Made by a program: the position numbers and the translations under genes. A stretch of DNA of 64,000 nt from Nitrospirota bacterium (GTDB lineage Bacteria; Nitrospirota; Nitrospiria; Nitrospirales; Nitrospiraceae), in NCBI GenBank assembly GCA_016219645.1, contig JACRLR010000016.1, positions 186,001-250,000 on the forward strand, given 5' to 3'. Positions within the stretch are counted from its first letter, which is position 1. Each line of letters starts with the position of its first letter. The notes under the pieces are model-generated. The model was not told the origin of the DNA, searched no databases, and worked only from the letters and a program-made list of their open reading frames with translations. Positions 1 through 9,115 of the stretch are shown here, in pieces.

Positions 1-2
1 AC

Positions 3-506
3 GCGCCGGGCGTCGAACGTTTGGAGTATGTGCTCGTCATGGGTCCGGACCCTGGGTACGTCGAGAGTACGGTAACCTGGCTCGTTCAAGGGACGGCCAT
101 GGGGCTGATGGAGGCTCGCCAGCTCCATCTTCGGGCCGCGTTGCAAGAACTCGTGATGAATGCGGTCGAGCATGGCTGCCTCGAACTCCGCTATCATGAC
201 AAGATCGAGGCCATGGCAAAAGATCAATATGATGATCTGATCCGGCAACGCAGACAAGAGAGTCGTTTCCGTGACCGCCGCGTGACGATCCGCGCCATTT
301 ACGACAAGCAACGACGGGTATTGACCTACCGGATTGCCGACGAAGGGAAGGGGTTCAATTGGAAGACGCGAGTGGCCTCTCGTCATGATGTCTGCCCCTC
401 GGGTGATGTCAGCGGGCGGGGCATTTTTCTTGCGCACTCATTCTTTCCTGACATTTCGTACAACGACAAGGGAAACGAGGTCATCCTCACGGTGTCACTG
501 GCGTGA
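3..506 (+). CDS. RsbW-like serine kinase/ATPase domain protein, 5' end outside window
   Basis: The frame is open to the left edge, so this is the C-terminal part of a gene that probably starts upstream; the first in-window start codon is TTG at 21. The visible protein is a GHKL-type ATPase of the anti-sigma-factor kinase (HATPase_c_2) class: an N-box-like ELVMNAVEHG stretch near residue 45, an ADEGKGF G1 box and a GRGIFLA G2 box. Such domains bind ATP and phosphorylate or sequester anti-sigma-antagonist partners; some are fused to a receiver domain, which could be the missing part here. No STAS partner is in view. A short heptamer repeat follows the stop codon. ATPase fold is fairly sure, exact role is not. 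Confidence 0.75.
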   Translation, partial: APGVERLEYVLVMGPDPGYVESTVTWLVQGTAMGLMEARQLHLRAALQELVMNAVEHGCLELRYHDKIEAMAKDQYDDLIRQRRQESRFRDRRVTIRAIYDKQRRVLTYRIADEGKGFNWKTRVASRHDVCPSGDVSGRGIFLAHSFFPDISYNDKGNEVILTVSLA

Positions 507-507
507 G

Positions 508-640
508 GCTGGATACCAGGGGAATGGTCAATGGGTAATAGGGGTATGGGAAATGGTCAATGGTCAATGATGGATGGCCAATGGTCGGATTGGGGCTGGA
601 CCTGATGATTTCATAGCATTAACCATCTACCATTGAGCAT
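508..640. repeat. Degenerate heptamer repeat (AATGGTC type)
   Basis: The gap between the ATPase and the pentapeptide gene is filled with imperfect 7-nt words of the type TGGTCAA/AATGGTC on one side and a short complementary tract (accatctaccattgagcatt) on the other. It can fold into a weak hairpin. No coding potential is seen. Confidence 0.5.
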
Positions 641-658
641 TCTACATACGGAGGTTCT

Positions 659-1027
659 ATGGACACTGCAAACCCCACCCGCTCCAAGCTGCGAATTCCC
701 AACGACCCGATGTATCTCTTGCTGCGCGAAGGTTGCATCGTGGAATTCAATGCGAAGAAGGCGGCAGGCGAGAAGGCCGACTTGCGAGGATGCGATTTGC
801 GGGGGCTTGATCTACGGGGGTTGAATGCCGACGGGTTGGATCTCAGCGACTCCTACTTTCGCCAATCGGACCTGCGCAGCGTCGATTTTCGCAATGCGCG
901 GCTTGAAGGCGCCAGCATCAATGGTGCAAAAATTTCCGGCGCCTACTTCCCCGCTGAACTGTCCGCCAGTGAGATCGAATTATCTCTGCTCCACGGCAGC
1001 CGCATGCGGTACAGCTCTGATAAATAG
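659..1027 (+). CDS. Pentapeptide-repeat protein
   Basis: 122 residues. Residues about 40-95 carry consecutive A(D/N)Lxx-type pentapeptides (LRGCD, LRGLD, LRGLN, ADGLD, LSDSY, FRQSD, LRSVD, FRNAR, LEGAS, INGAK, ISGAY), which form a right-handed quadrilateral beta helix. The start at 659 is preceded by a clear GGAGG ribosome site. No catalytic domain or signal peptide is visible, so a cytosolic binding or scaffolding role is all that can be inferred. It is convergent with the sigma54 activator at 1292, and the two are separated by a nonamer hairpin that holds an inserted MITE. Confidence 0.85.
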   Translation: MDTANPTRSKLRIPNDPMYLLLREGCIVEFNAKKAAGEKADLRGCDLRGLDLRGLNADGLDLSDSYFRQSDLRSVDFRNARLEGASINGAKISGAYFPAELSASEIELSLLHGSRMRYSSDK

Positions 1028-1028
1028 C

Positions 1029-1291
1029 CGGTCTATCTTGTCTGTCTAGAACCTATCTCAAAATTGAAAATGGTAGCCCGCCGAGCGTTCACGCATGCGA
1101 ACTCCAGTGTAGTGACGGCATATTTCCAAGGATTCTGCAGGTTGCTCATGGCGGATACTCATAAAGCGAAACTGCTCTGTCGATTTTGAGATAGGTTCTA
1201 GTCTATCTGGTCTCTCTGGTGTCTTCGGTTGTCCAGTTCTTCCGACCAGACAGACCGAATAGGCCAGATAGACTAAATAGACCGAAGAGAC
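1029..1291. repeat. Nonamer inverted-repeat element, interrupted by a MITE
   Basis: Left arm units of GTCTATCTG type and a right arm of CCAGACAGA type lie between convergent genes and can form a bidirectional terminator-like hairpin. The left arm is split by the 156-bp element at 1046-1201; rejoining the two sides at one CTAG restores a continuous GTCTRTCTR tract. Confidence 0.8.
1046..1201. mobile_element. 156-bp MITE with perfect 19-bp terminal inverted repeats
   Basis: Positions 1046-1064 (CTAGAACCTATCTCAAAAT) and 1183-1201 are exact reverse complements. Both ends carry CTAG, which fits a 4-bp target duplication of the YTAR type known for IS5-like elements. The 118-bp interior has no reading frame. 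It is inserted inside the left arm of a nonamer hairpin. The same end sequence recurs once at 62556-62574 without a partner. Confidence 0.8.
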
Positions 1292-2737
1292 TCAGAGCCC
1301 ATCTTCTTCAGAAGACGAGGAGGAGTCTTTGGGCTGCCTGCCGGAGATGTCTTTCTGGCGGAGGAGTTTTGTGAGGTAGGTCCGTTGAAGGCCAAGTTCT
1401 TCAGCTGCGCGTGTTTGATTCCAGTCATTTCTTCGCAACGCCTCTTCGAGGACCTGCCGACTGTGCGCTTCCATGCTTTCATGGTAGTGACGGGGGGGGG
1501 AGCCTGACTCGGCCTCGGTCGCCGAGGGAGATGGTACATTTCCGAGATACAGGTATTCCGGTTCAATTGTCTCCTTGGGACATAGGATGAGTGCGCGCGT
1601 CAGCACATTTTCCAGTTCGCGGATATTGCCGGGCCACTGATACTGTTGCAATACCCGTAGGGCGCCCTCACTCAGTGCGCAGGGGCGATGGGTCACGACT
1701 CCGATCGCGCGTGTGAGAATATGTTGCGCGAGCGCAGGGATATCGTCCATCCGTTCACGCAGAGGCGGGAGCGTGACGGTGATCACCGCGAGTCGGTAGT
1801 ACAGATCCTCGCGAAACGTGCCCTGCTGGATCGCGCGCCTGATGTCTTTGTTGGTGGCCGCGATGAAACGCACATTGGTGAGAACGGGCTGAGTTCCACC
1901 GATACGGTAGAAGCTCTGATCTTGAAGGACTCGCAGCAGGCGGCTTTGTAAGGGGAGCGGCATGTCCCCGATTTCATCCAGAAACACTGTTCCGCTTTCC
2001 GCCACCTCAATCTTGCCCGGCTCCCGTTTGACCGCGCCCGTGAAGGATCCCTTCTCATGACCGAACAGTTCGTTCTCGAGAAGATTCTCAGGCAGCGCCA
2101 CACAATTGACCGCGACAAAGGGTTTCGCGCTGCGTGGGCTCCATCGATGAATGGTGCGGGCCACGACTTCTTTCCCCGTACCGGTTTCACCGAGTAGCAA
2201 AACGGTTACGTCGGACGGCGCTGCTTGTTTGGCGACCTTCAGTTGCGCAGCTATTTTGTCATTGGCTCCGACAAGGTGACCATACCGGTTCTCGCCTTCT
2301 TGACGGAGGACGTTGACTTGACGATGCAGGGCTACGGTAGCCAGTGCCCTGTTGATCACGACGGTCAGGTGGTCGGCGCTGAACGGTTTCGTGATGAAAT
2401 CATAGGCGCCAAGCTGCATCGCCTGAACGGCGCGCTCGATGGTGCCGAATGCGGTCAGGATGATGATGAGCGGTGTAGAGGGGGTTGTGCCGCTGTCCGC
2501 TTCGATGTGTTGTTCGCTGTGAGAGGCGCCTCTGACCCGTTCCAGGATCTCCAGACCGGACAGCCCCGGTAGTTCCAAATCCAGGAGCACGAGATCAAAG
2601 TCTCCCTGCTCGATCAGACGCAGGGCATCCTTCCCGTTGTCGGCCGTGACATGCTCGTGCCCCATCCACTCGATGCGATTCTCAAGCCCGAGAAGAATAT
2701 CGCGGTCGTCGTCGACGATGAGAATTTTTGCGCGCAT
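1292..2737 (-). CDS. Sigma54-dependent NtrC-family response regulator
   Basis: 481 residues: receiver domain (1-135, phosphoacceptor Asp53 in LLDLELPG), AAA+ sigma54 activator domain (about 150-380) and a C-terminal Fis-type helix-turn-helix (about 435-470). Walker A is GETGTGKE, the sigma54-contacting loop is GSFTGA (a permitted GAFTGA variant) and Walker B is DEIGDM. The receiver carries an extra segment of about 17 residues before the conserved ILTAFGT strand. It lies 113 bp downstream of the membrane kinase gene, its probable cognate partner. As an enhancer-binding protein it is a candidate to bind the tandem palindromes of the sigma54 modules in this window; that is inference only. Confidence 0.93.
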   Translation of the reverse strand: MRAKILIVDDDRDILLGLENRIEWMGHEHVTADNGKDALRLIEQGDFDLVLLDLELPGLSGLEILERVRGASHSEQHIEADSGTTPSTPLIIILTAFGTIERAVQAMQLGAYDFITKPFSADHLTVVINRALATVALHRQVNVLRQEGENRYGHLVGANDKIAAQLKVAKQAAPSDVTVLLLGETGTGKEVVARTIHRWSPRSAKPFVAVNCVALPENLLENELFGHEKGSFTGAVKREPGKIEVAESGTVFLDEIGDMPLPLQSRLLRVLQDQSFYRIGGTQPVLTNVRFIAATNKDIRRAIQQGTFREDLYYRLAVITVTLPPLRERMDDIPALAQHILTRAIGVVTHRPCALSEGALRVLQQYQWPGNIRELENVLTRALILCPKETIEPEYLYLGNVPSPSATEAESGSPPRHYHESMEAHSRQVLEEALRRNDWNQTRAAEELGLQRTYLTKLLRQKDISGRQPKDSSSSSEEDGL

Positions 2738-2756
2738 GGTCTTTGTACAGGTGTTT

Positions 2757-2898
2757 AGACTGAAGGCTGAAGGTTATTAGCCAGATCCTCAGGTTAAAGA
2801 TTGAAAGTTATAAGTATCTCGCAAGACACAAAGCAAGCAATTTAATACCTTTAAGAGCCTTCGGCCTTCGCACCTTCGGCCTTCAGCCTATCAGCCTG
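2757..2898. repeat. Heptamer inverted repeat (CTGAAGG type)
   Basis: Units of ACTGAAGG/GGCTGAAGG on the left face CCTTCGG/CCTTCAGCC units on the right, spanning the gap between two leftward genes. The right arm is inside the kinase gene and encodes its last residues (RLKAEGAKAEGS), so the repeat has been absorbed into the coding frame. Confidence 0.65.
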
Positions 2899-5181
2899 AC
2901 TGCAAACAGGGACCGTGAAATAAAAGCGTGTGCCGGCTCCGGGCGTGCTGTCTACCCAGATGGCCCCCTTGTGCATGATCACCAGGCTCTTGGTAATGAA
3001 CAAGCCAAGCTGAGCCCCCTGGGCGGAGGGGTTCGCAGACGGCACTCTCGAGAACTCGCGGAAGAGTTTTGCGATGTGACCAGGGTCAATCCCACAGCCG
3101 GTGTCGGCGACAGAGATTCGGACGAAGCCCTCGGGGGTTTCCTGAAACTCGACGGTGATCCGGCCGCCCGGCGGTGTAAACTTGATCGCATTACCGATGA
3201 GATTCCAGAAAATCTGCTCCAGTTTGTCGTGGTCAGCCTGGACCGCTGGAAGCCCATTTGCATGGGCGATCTCGAGGGTGATCGATTTTTCAGCTGCGAC
3301 GGTCTGCAAGCTGTCGGCGACAAGGAGAGCGGTGGTTTCGACGGATACCGGTGTAAGCCGGGGCATGTCTTGTTGAGAGCCAAGGCGGGACCAGTCGAGC
3401 AATTGATTGATGATTCTGGTGAGGCGATTGATATTATGTCCGATGCGGGTGAGGTAGGTCAGCTGTTGTTCGTTCATCGGCCCCGCCACTCCGTCGCGCA
3501 TATTGTCTGCGAAGCTACGGATTACGGTCATGGGGGTGCGCAATTCATGCGACGCGACTGAGAAGAACAGCGATCGTTGCCGGTCATGTTCCTGGAGCCG
3601 TTCGTTGGCGACGGACAATTCCTGCGTGCGTTCCGCAATTCTCTGTTCCAGGTTTTGGGTGAGTTCTTCGAGGTGAGCATAGGCCCTGGCATTGTCGATG
3701 GCTGCTGCGACATGGCTGGTAATCGTCCAAAGCATATGGAGGTCCTCTTCCCTGCAGGGTTCTGGACCCCGGTCTGCGGCGAGGTATCCGAGGATCTGGT
3801 TGTGGCTCTTGAGCGGCACCGCGACGAAGGAGGTGACCCCGCTGAGGCGAGCCAGGTGCAGCACAGGTGGTGACATACGGTTTGCCACGGCCTCGAGGTC
3901 CCGGATGAACAAGGGGTCGCCATGAATCAGCAGGTCGGCTTGGAGGCTGCCATCGTCCTGGATCGGTATATCAAGGAGCCGGGTTGCTTCCACAATGTCA
4001 GGTGAAACCCCGGCGATTTTGGCCACATAGGCCGTGTTTCGTTCTTGACGCCGCAACGTCAAAACCATCCGTGTAAAGCCCAGATTGGAGGTTAGGAGTT
4101 GCAGGATGGTTTCGAGGAGCTGGCTCCGGTCCAGCGTCCCGACGATGGCTGCACTGACTTGATGGAGCGTCGTCAATTGATTGACCTGGTGTTTGATGGT
4201 GACCAGGTTTGCGGTAATAGCGCTATTCCTTTCCTGGATGGACCGGGCCATGAGGTTGAATGCGTTCGTGAGCTGGCCGATTTCGTCGTGGCTGGAAGAC
4301 ATGAGGGGCACAGGCGAGTAACCCTCGGCCACTTGGCTAGCCACGTCGCACAAACGTTTCAGGGGTTGTGTGATACGGAGGCCGAGCAGAAAGACGCTGA
4401 GTGCGCCTGCGACGATGATGAAGGTGGTGATGAGGAGAACTTTCCAGACCATCGTTCTGAGTTCGTGTTTCACCCGTGCGTCGCTCAATCCTATTTGGAC
4501 GACACCGGACACGATTGTCGCCTGTGTCGGTGGTGACCCGCTGCTTACTTCATCCATGTGAGAAGAGAATGGGGGAAACGGGGTCGCTCCTTTTGCCGGT
4601 CGCTGTACTGCGATGGCAAAGTCGTACACAGTTTCCCCCCACGCGAACTGGTCGGCGTCTATATTTGAAATGGGGAGGTGTGTCATGAGAGGAGTGTTGC
4701 TTGGCGATTTAAAGAGGGTTTGTGCAATCTGACTGTCCGGGTATAGAGGCTGGTCCACGGCTCGCACAAGACTGGCAGAGGTTTGGCCTGTTCCTTTCGT
4801 GTGCCGGACCAGCACGTTGCCGTCCACGCCCGTAACGACCACATAGACCACCTCCTCGACGGCCATGAGGCTGTCAATGAATTGCTGGAGCGTCACGCGA
4901 TCTTCGCCCACGAGGCCTGCATATTGGAAGTGCTCGTTGTGCGCCACGCTCGTGAGGAGAATCGCACCCAGCTGCTGGAGATTGGTGGTCATGGCCGCGC
5001 GCCGAATTTCGATGAAGTACCAGCTCAAGCTTACACAGGCGACGATGAGAATGAGGCTGAACAATGACACGAGTTTCGTTCGCAGGCTGACGAACCCCTT
5101 CGAGCGCAATGGGATGGAAGCCACAGGTGTATCCGACGGATAAGAAGGATTCAATGGCCTGTCCTCATTAATACGTTTCAT
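2851..5181 (-). CDS. Membrane sensor histidine kinase (HAMP-GAF-HisKA-HATPase)
   Basis: 776 residues. Transmembrane segments at about 36-57 and 246-267 flank a periplasmic sensor region; then HAMP (about 268-320), GAF (about 340-500), a short coiled coil, HisKA with phosphoacceptor His545 (ASHELRTPM) and a HATPase_c domain (N box NLIGNAIKFTPP, G1 VADTGCGI). The G2 box reads GAQLGLFITK rather than the usual GLGL form. It overlaps the upstream ABC-type binding-protein gene by 14 bp and is followed by the NtrC-type regulator, so the three likely form one leftward operon: periplasmic ligand binder, kinase, enhancer-binding regulator. Confidence 0.92.
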   Translation of the reverse strand: MKRINEDRPLNPSYPSDTPVASIPLRSKGFVSLRTKLVSLFSLILIVACVSLSWYFIEIRRAAMTTNLQQLGAILLTSVAHNEHFQYAGLVGEDRVTLQQFIDSLMAVEEVVYVVVTGVDGNVLVRHTKGTGQTSASLVRAVDQPLYPDSQIAQTLFKSPSNTPLMTHLPISNIDADQFAWGETVYDFAIAVQRPAKGATPFPPFSSHMDEVSSGSPPTQATIVSGVVQIGLSDARVKHELRTMVWKVLLITTFIIVAGALSVFLLGLRITQPLKRLCDVASQVAEGYSPVPLMSSSHDEIGQLTNAFNLMARSIQERNSAITANLVTIKHQVNQLTTLHQVSAAIVGTLDRSQLLETILQLLTSNLGFTRMVLTLRRQERNTAYVAKIAGVSPDIVEATRLLDIPIQDDGSLQADLLIHGDPLFIRDLEAVANRMSPPVLHLARLSGVTSFVAVPLKSHNQILGYLAADRGPEPCREEDLHMLWTITSHVAAAIDNARAYAHLEELTQNLEQRIAERTQELSVANERLQEHDRQRSLFFSVASHELRTPMTVIRSFADNMRDGVAGPMNEQQLTYLTRIGHNINRLTRIINQLLDWSRLGSQQDMPRLTPVSVETTALLVADSLQTVAAEKSITLEIAHANGLPAVQADHDKLEQIFWNLIGNAIKFTPPGGRITVEFQETPEGFVRISVADTGCGIDPGHIAKLFREFSRVPSANPSAQGAQLGLFITKSLVIMHKGAIWVDSTPGAGTRFYFTVPVCSQADRLKAEGAKAEGS

Positions 5182-6112
5182 CGATGAGACTCGTCAGCTC
5201 ACTCGGAAACGTGATGCCGAGAAACCTCGCGGTCTTGAGATTGACGGTGATCTTGAGTCGCTCGACCGGCAGAGGGGTGAGCGGCCTCAGTTTTTCCCCA
5301 TCGAGAACGCGCTTCGCGAGCAGCCCGGTTTCCCGACCGATATCACCATAGTTGACGGATATGCTGAGCAGCGCTCCCAGGCGTGTGAATTCCGGCGAGA
5401 ACCCGACTACCGGTATCTGTTGTGCGAGCGCTGATTCAAGGATGAATCCTATAGACTCGTTCGTCAAGACCGTGGAATCCGGCATGAGCCAGAGGGCTTC
5501 AACATCCTGGAGCAATGCTCGCAGTTGCTGGGGCACGTCCTTTTCACTCTCGACGGGAAGCTCCTTGAATTGGAACTGTGAGTTGGCGGCCTGCCTTTTG
5601 GCGTCCTTCACCTGGGAGGAGGTCTTGGCGGGATCGTAGAGAGTCCCGAGGCGGTGGAGGGCCGGTAGGAACTTCCGCATGATCTTCAGCTGTCTGTCCA
5701 GGGGGACCTCCAGGATCGTACCGGTCATGTTGGCGGCTCTCAGCTGATGTTTCAACGGATCAAGAACCATCATGTAGACGATCGGGACATCCACAATTTC
5801 ATTTTGTGCCGCCAAGGCGGCTTTGAGTCCCACGGCCACGACCAGTGACGCATTTGATTCCTGCGCCTTGCGCGCAAGTTGTTTCCCGAGTTCCAGATTG
5901 CCTTGCGCATCATATTCGGTATAGATCGCTCCAATCGGGCCAGTGGCCTTCAAGCCCGCAATGGCCTCGCGATATGCCGCAATGTCAGAAGATTGTAAGA
6001 TAGCAATGTCCACCGCCGCAGATTCCGTCACAGGCAGGGTACAGAGGGCGAGCAGCCAGACGAGTCCCACCATTATGCGAGAGAGCCGGCCTATGTCATC
6101 AATCGTGTTCAT
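5168..6112 (-). CDS. ABC transporter substrate-binding protein (COG2984/PF04392 type)
   Basis: 314 residues with an N-terminal signal segment (VGLVWLLALCTLP, residues 15-30). The fold is that of the ABC_sub_bind family: VVAVGLKAALAA, VPIVYMMVLDP and MPDSTVLTNES motifs resemble periplasmic binding proteins related to TrpX. No permease or ATPase gene is adjacent; instead it overlaps the histidine kinase gene by 14 bp. That arrangement suggests a sensory accessory that presents a ligand to the kinase rather than a transporter part. The start codon follows the nonamer arm directly, without a visible Shine-Dalgarno sequence. Confidence 0.85.
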   Translation of the reverse strand: MNTIDDIGRLSRIMVGLVWLLALCTLPVTESAAVDIAILQSSDIAAYREAIAGLKATGPIGAIYTEYDAQGNLELGKQLARKAQESNASLVVAVGLKAALAAQNEIVDVPIVYMMVLDPLKHQLRAANMTGTILEVPLDRQLKIMRKFLPALHRLGTLYDPAKTSSQVKDAKRQAANSQFQFKELPVESEKDVPQQLRALLQDVEALWLMPDSTVLTNESIGFILESALAQQIPVVGFSPEFTRLGALLSISVNYGDIGRETGLLAKRVLDGEKLRPLTPLPVERLKITVNLKTARFLGITFPSELTSLIDETY

Positions 6113-6113
6113 C

Positions 6114-6213
6114 TGGTCTATTTAGTCTATCTGGTTCATTTGGTCTGTCTGGTCTATCTGGTCCGGGGCCATGACGAGACAGACCGAATAGACCAGACAG
6201 ACCTGAGAGACAA
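6114..6213. repeat. Nonamer inverted-repeat hairpin
   Basis: About five GTCTATCTG-type units, a loop containing GGCCATGACGAG, and complementary ACCGAATAGACCAGACAG units. It separates the REC-PAS gene from the binding-protein gene, which are both leftward, and could attenuate transcription between them. Confidence 0.85.
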
Positions 6214-6221
6214 ATGACGCG

Positions 6222-8153
6222 TCACGCGCCATGGTCTGTTGCGCGTACCGTTCCCAATATCTGCAAGGCCTTTCCATCGCAGTCTCGAATGATCTCACCA
6301 GCCCAGATACACCACTGGAAGCTGCCGTTCTGTTTGAGGACACGGTGTTCAAATACCACGTTGGAGTCCGGTGGATCCATCGCCTGTCGCATGACACGCG
6401 CCAGCGACTCCCGATCCTCCCGATACACGAGTGCCAGCCATTCGTCTTGGGTGTGAGGCGATCCCCTGTCCGCGAGGCCGAGGAACCGGTCGACCTGCGA
6501 GGACCAATGGACTTGACCGGTCCGGAGGTTCCAATTCCATGTGCCCATTTCAGTTGAGGCCAGGGCAAGGCGGAGGTGCTCCTCATGCGTGCGGAGGGTC
6601 TGTTCGATGGCTTTGCGTTCGGTGATGTCCTCAATCATCGCGAGGTGGCGTGGGCCAGCGTGCTCTTTAACTTGGATAGGAGCCACCGTCAGGTTGATCC
6701 ACGCAATCGTGCCATGGGGACGGACATAGCGTTTCTCCATCTGGAATCCGGCTATTTCATTGGCATTCAGCCGGGCCATGTTATTCAAATCCGCTTGCAC
6801 ATCGTCCGGGTGGGTAATGCTCATCCAGTCGAGACTGGCCATTTCCTCCGTCGTCCTACCTGCAATTTGAGCAAACTTAGCATTGGTTTCATAGATGTGT
6901 CCCGTCAGCGAATCGATAAGCGCCATACCGATAGGTGCTTGCGTGAACATGGTTCTGAACCGTTCTTCACTTTGGCGAAGCGCCTCCTCCGTCTGCTTGC
7001 GCTCAGTGATGTCAGTGGAAATACCGCAGGTCGCATAGGGTTTGCCTGTGGGATCGCACAGCGGGAATTTGATCGAGATATAGGTATGAGGCCCGTCCGT
7101 ATGGGGCGCCACTTCTTCATATTCCACCGCACGAATCTGTTCGATGACGATCACGTCATTCGCCCGAAAGGCATCTGCGGCCTCCCGGGGGAAGATCTCG
7201 TGATCTGTATGGCCCACAATCTGATCGGCAGGCAGGTCGAAGATCTGTTCAAACCTGTGATTGACGAAGAGATACCGGCCATCCGTGTCTTTGACGTAAA
7301 TCACCGCCGTGGTGTTGTCCGCCACGTTCCTCAGAAGTTGCTCGCTGCGACGGAGTGCGTCTTCGGTCTTCCTTCGGACCGAAATATCTCGAATGATGCC
7401 GCTGTAGAAGTTACCGGCGGCTGAACTCCATGTGGCCAATGTGAGTTCGATGGGAAATTCAGTTCCATCTTTCTTCAGCCCATGCAACTCCAACACGGCT
7501 CCCATTATGCGGCCCGTTCCCGTCGCCTCAATGCGGGCGAGGCCCTGTTCGTGAGCGTGGCGGTAGCGTGCCGGCATGAGGATGGTGAGGGGCTTGCCGA
7601 TCGCTTCTTCATTGGTGTAGCCGAAGAGCCTGGATGCAGCCCGGTTCCAGGAGAGGATAATGCCGTGATGATCAGCGACCACGATGGCATCGGAGGCCGA
7701 TTCAACCAGCGAGCGGAAACGTTCTTCGCTTACGTTGAGGAGGTATTCCGTTCGTTCGGCCTTCACGGCCAGTTCCTTGACTCCGATGGCGCGACGGAGT
7801 ATGTGCCGAAGTTCCTCCCGGTCATAGGGTTTCGTCAGATAGGCAAAGGCCCCCTCTTCCAGCGCTCCCACGGTCCGATCCGCTGAGATATGGGCCGTCA
7901 CGATGATGACCGGGAGCGAGGGGTCCAATCGTTGGGCTTCTTTCAAGACCTTGAGCCCGTCGCCGTCCGGCAGCCCCAAGTCCAGGATGATCGCGTTGAA
8001 GCGATGGGCGCGAACGAGCTCCATGGCGCCGGCGACGGTAGCGGCAACGGTGACGCTGTAGCCGTCATGTTGGAGGAAATCCTGTAACCCCATGACGAGG
8101 TCAGGATTATCTTCCACAACAAGGATGGAGTATTTTTGTGTGACGTCTGCCAA
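6222..8153 (-). CDS. Response-regulator receiver with multiple PAS domains, no output domain
   Basis: 643 residues: receiver (about 8-125, phosphoacceptor Asp58 in IILDLGLPDG, KPYD near 108) followed by four PAS/PAC units (about 145-265, 270-395, 395-520, 520-640), each ending with a recognisable PAC such as DITERK. Unlike most such proteins it stops right after the last PAC and lacks HisKA, HATPase, GGDEF or phosphatase domains. It may act as a sensory scaffold or may have lost a kinase module; the stop lies nine bases from a nonamer hairpin. The start is TTG, 8 nt after the upstream four-helix-bundle gene. Confidence 0.85.
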   Translation of the reverse strand: MADVTQKYSILVVEDNPDLVMGLQDFLQHDGYSVTVAATVAGAMELVRAHRFNAIILDLGLPDGDGLKVLKEAQRLDPSLPVIIVTAHISADRTVGALEEGAFAYLTKPYDREELRHILRRAIGVKELAVKAERTEYLLNVSEERFRSLVESASDAIVVADHHGIILSWNRAASRLFGYTNEEAIGKPLTILMPARYRHAHEQGLARIEATGTGRIMGAVLELHGLKKDGTEFPIELTLATWSSAAGNFYSGIIRDISVRRKTEDALRRSEQLLRNVADNTTAVIYVKDTDGRYLFVNHRFEQIFDLPADQIVGHTDHEIFPREAADAFRANDVIVIEQIRAVEYEEVAPHTDGPHTYISIKFPLCDPTGKPYATCGISTDITERKQTEEALRQSEERFRTMFTQAPIGMALIDSLTGHIYETNAKFAQIAGRTTEEMASLDWMSITHPDDVQADLNNMARLNANEIAGFQMEKRYVRPHGTIAWINLTVAPIQVKEHAGPRHLAMIEDITERKAIEQTLRTHEEHLRLALASTEMGTWNWNLRTGQVHWSSQVDRFLGLADRGSPHTQDEWLALVYREDRESLARVMRQAMDPPDSNVVFEHRVLKQNGSFQWCIWAGEIIRDCDGKALQILGTVRATDHGA

Positions 8154-8161
8154 GGCAATCT

Positions 8162-8605
8162 CTACGTCCCCAATGTGGAATGAGGAGTGTGGAATGTGGA
8201 ATGCTGACGGTTCACACGCCTGGCCTGCGCGGTTGTTTCAAGATTTTCTCGAGTGGTCATAGTGATACTGCTGAGGAGCCTGATCAGTTCTTGACAGGCG
8301 GGTAGATGTGCCTCCGTCTCCATTTCAGTCGTCAGTCCAGAGTCCCGAAGAACCCGGAGCCAATAATGTGTCTCGCGTGCCTCTTTCAGTGCGATGGACA
8401 TCTTTGCCAGAAAATCTTTCTTGCTTTGCGCAGCGATTGCCTCCTCAATGTTTGCCCCGATAGATGTGCCGGCGCGAATGAGCTGTTTTGACAGCACCCA
8501 TTCTTGGGGATTCAATTGGAGTCGACGGCCAGCCTTAACGATGGCGACCGCAAAGGCAAAGCTCTTTTCTTGAACGACATTGCGTCTCGCCGAATCATTT
8601 CCCAT
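8162..8605 (-). CDS. Four-helix-bundle protein (23S rRNA intervening-sequence type)
   Basis: 147 residues. The motifs QLIRAGTSIGANIEEA and KEARETHYWLRVLRDSGL are typical of the small four-helix-bundle family found as free genes and in rRNA intervening sequences; its biochemical role is unknown. It directly precedes the REC-PAS gene. The last 13 residues (QHSTFHTPHSTLGT-like) are encoded by a heptamer repeat of the GGAATGT type, so the natural end of the family is extended by repeat DNA. Confidence 0.85.
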   Translation of the reverse strand: MGNDSARRNVVQEKSFAFAVAIVKAGRRLQLNPQEWVLSKQLIRAGTSIGANIEEAIAAQSKKDFLAKMSIALKEARETHYWLRVLRDSGLTTEMETEAHLPACQELIRLLSSITMTTRENLETTAQARRVNRQHSTFHTPHSTLGT

Positions 8606-8626
8606 GTCGTGCCCTCATTCAGAATG

Positions 8627-9113
8627 TGGCGACCATCCACTCCGAATCGCTCATTCCCCATTCCTCATTCCAAATTCCTCATTCCTTTACATCTCACTCA
8701 CAACCCAAGACTTGAACGACAGCCTCGGTCGTCAGCCTGTCTAGCAATGAGGATTTGGGGAGACGTGAGGGTTGTGTCATGCGCTCCTCCGGTGCCCTGT
8801 AGATCTGAGGGGAGGCGTGATAGGTGAGGGCAATCTATCACAATAGGGATCTCCTAGAGAACGAGGGGCCTCCAATTGCCGCTCGGATAATGTGCAAGAG
8901 CTGTACTTGAGGGGGAAATGAGGAATGAGGAATGAGGAATGGGGAATGGGGAATGGGGGGAGGTTCTGCGTGCTGAGTTGGAAGGCAAGGAGGGTGCTGA
9001 ATGTGGAATGAGGAATCAGAAATGAGCCCCTGGGCTGGACGGGCGAGAAAAGCGGGGCGCGAAGTTCTGAGAACCTAGAACTCAGAATTTCCCCTTATTT
9101 CTCATTCTACATT
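8627..9113. repeat. Gap with heptamer repeats (AATGAGG type)
   Basis: No gene is seen here. Complementary tracts of ATTCCTC/CATTCCC units (about 8640-8695, 9095-9115) and GGAATGAG units (about 8915-8960, 9000-9025) alternate, so several hairpins are possible. Confidence 0.5.
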
Positions 9114-9115
9114 CC

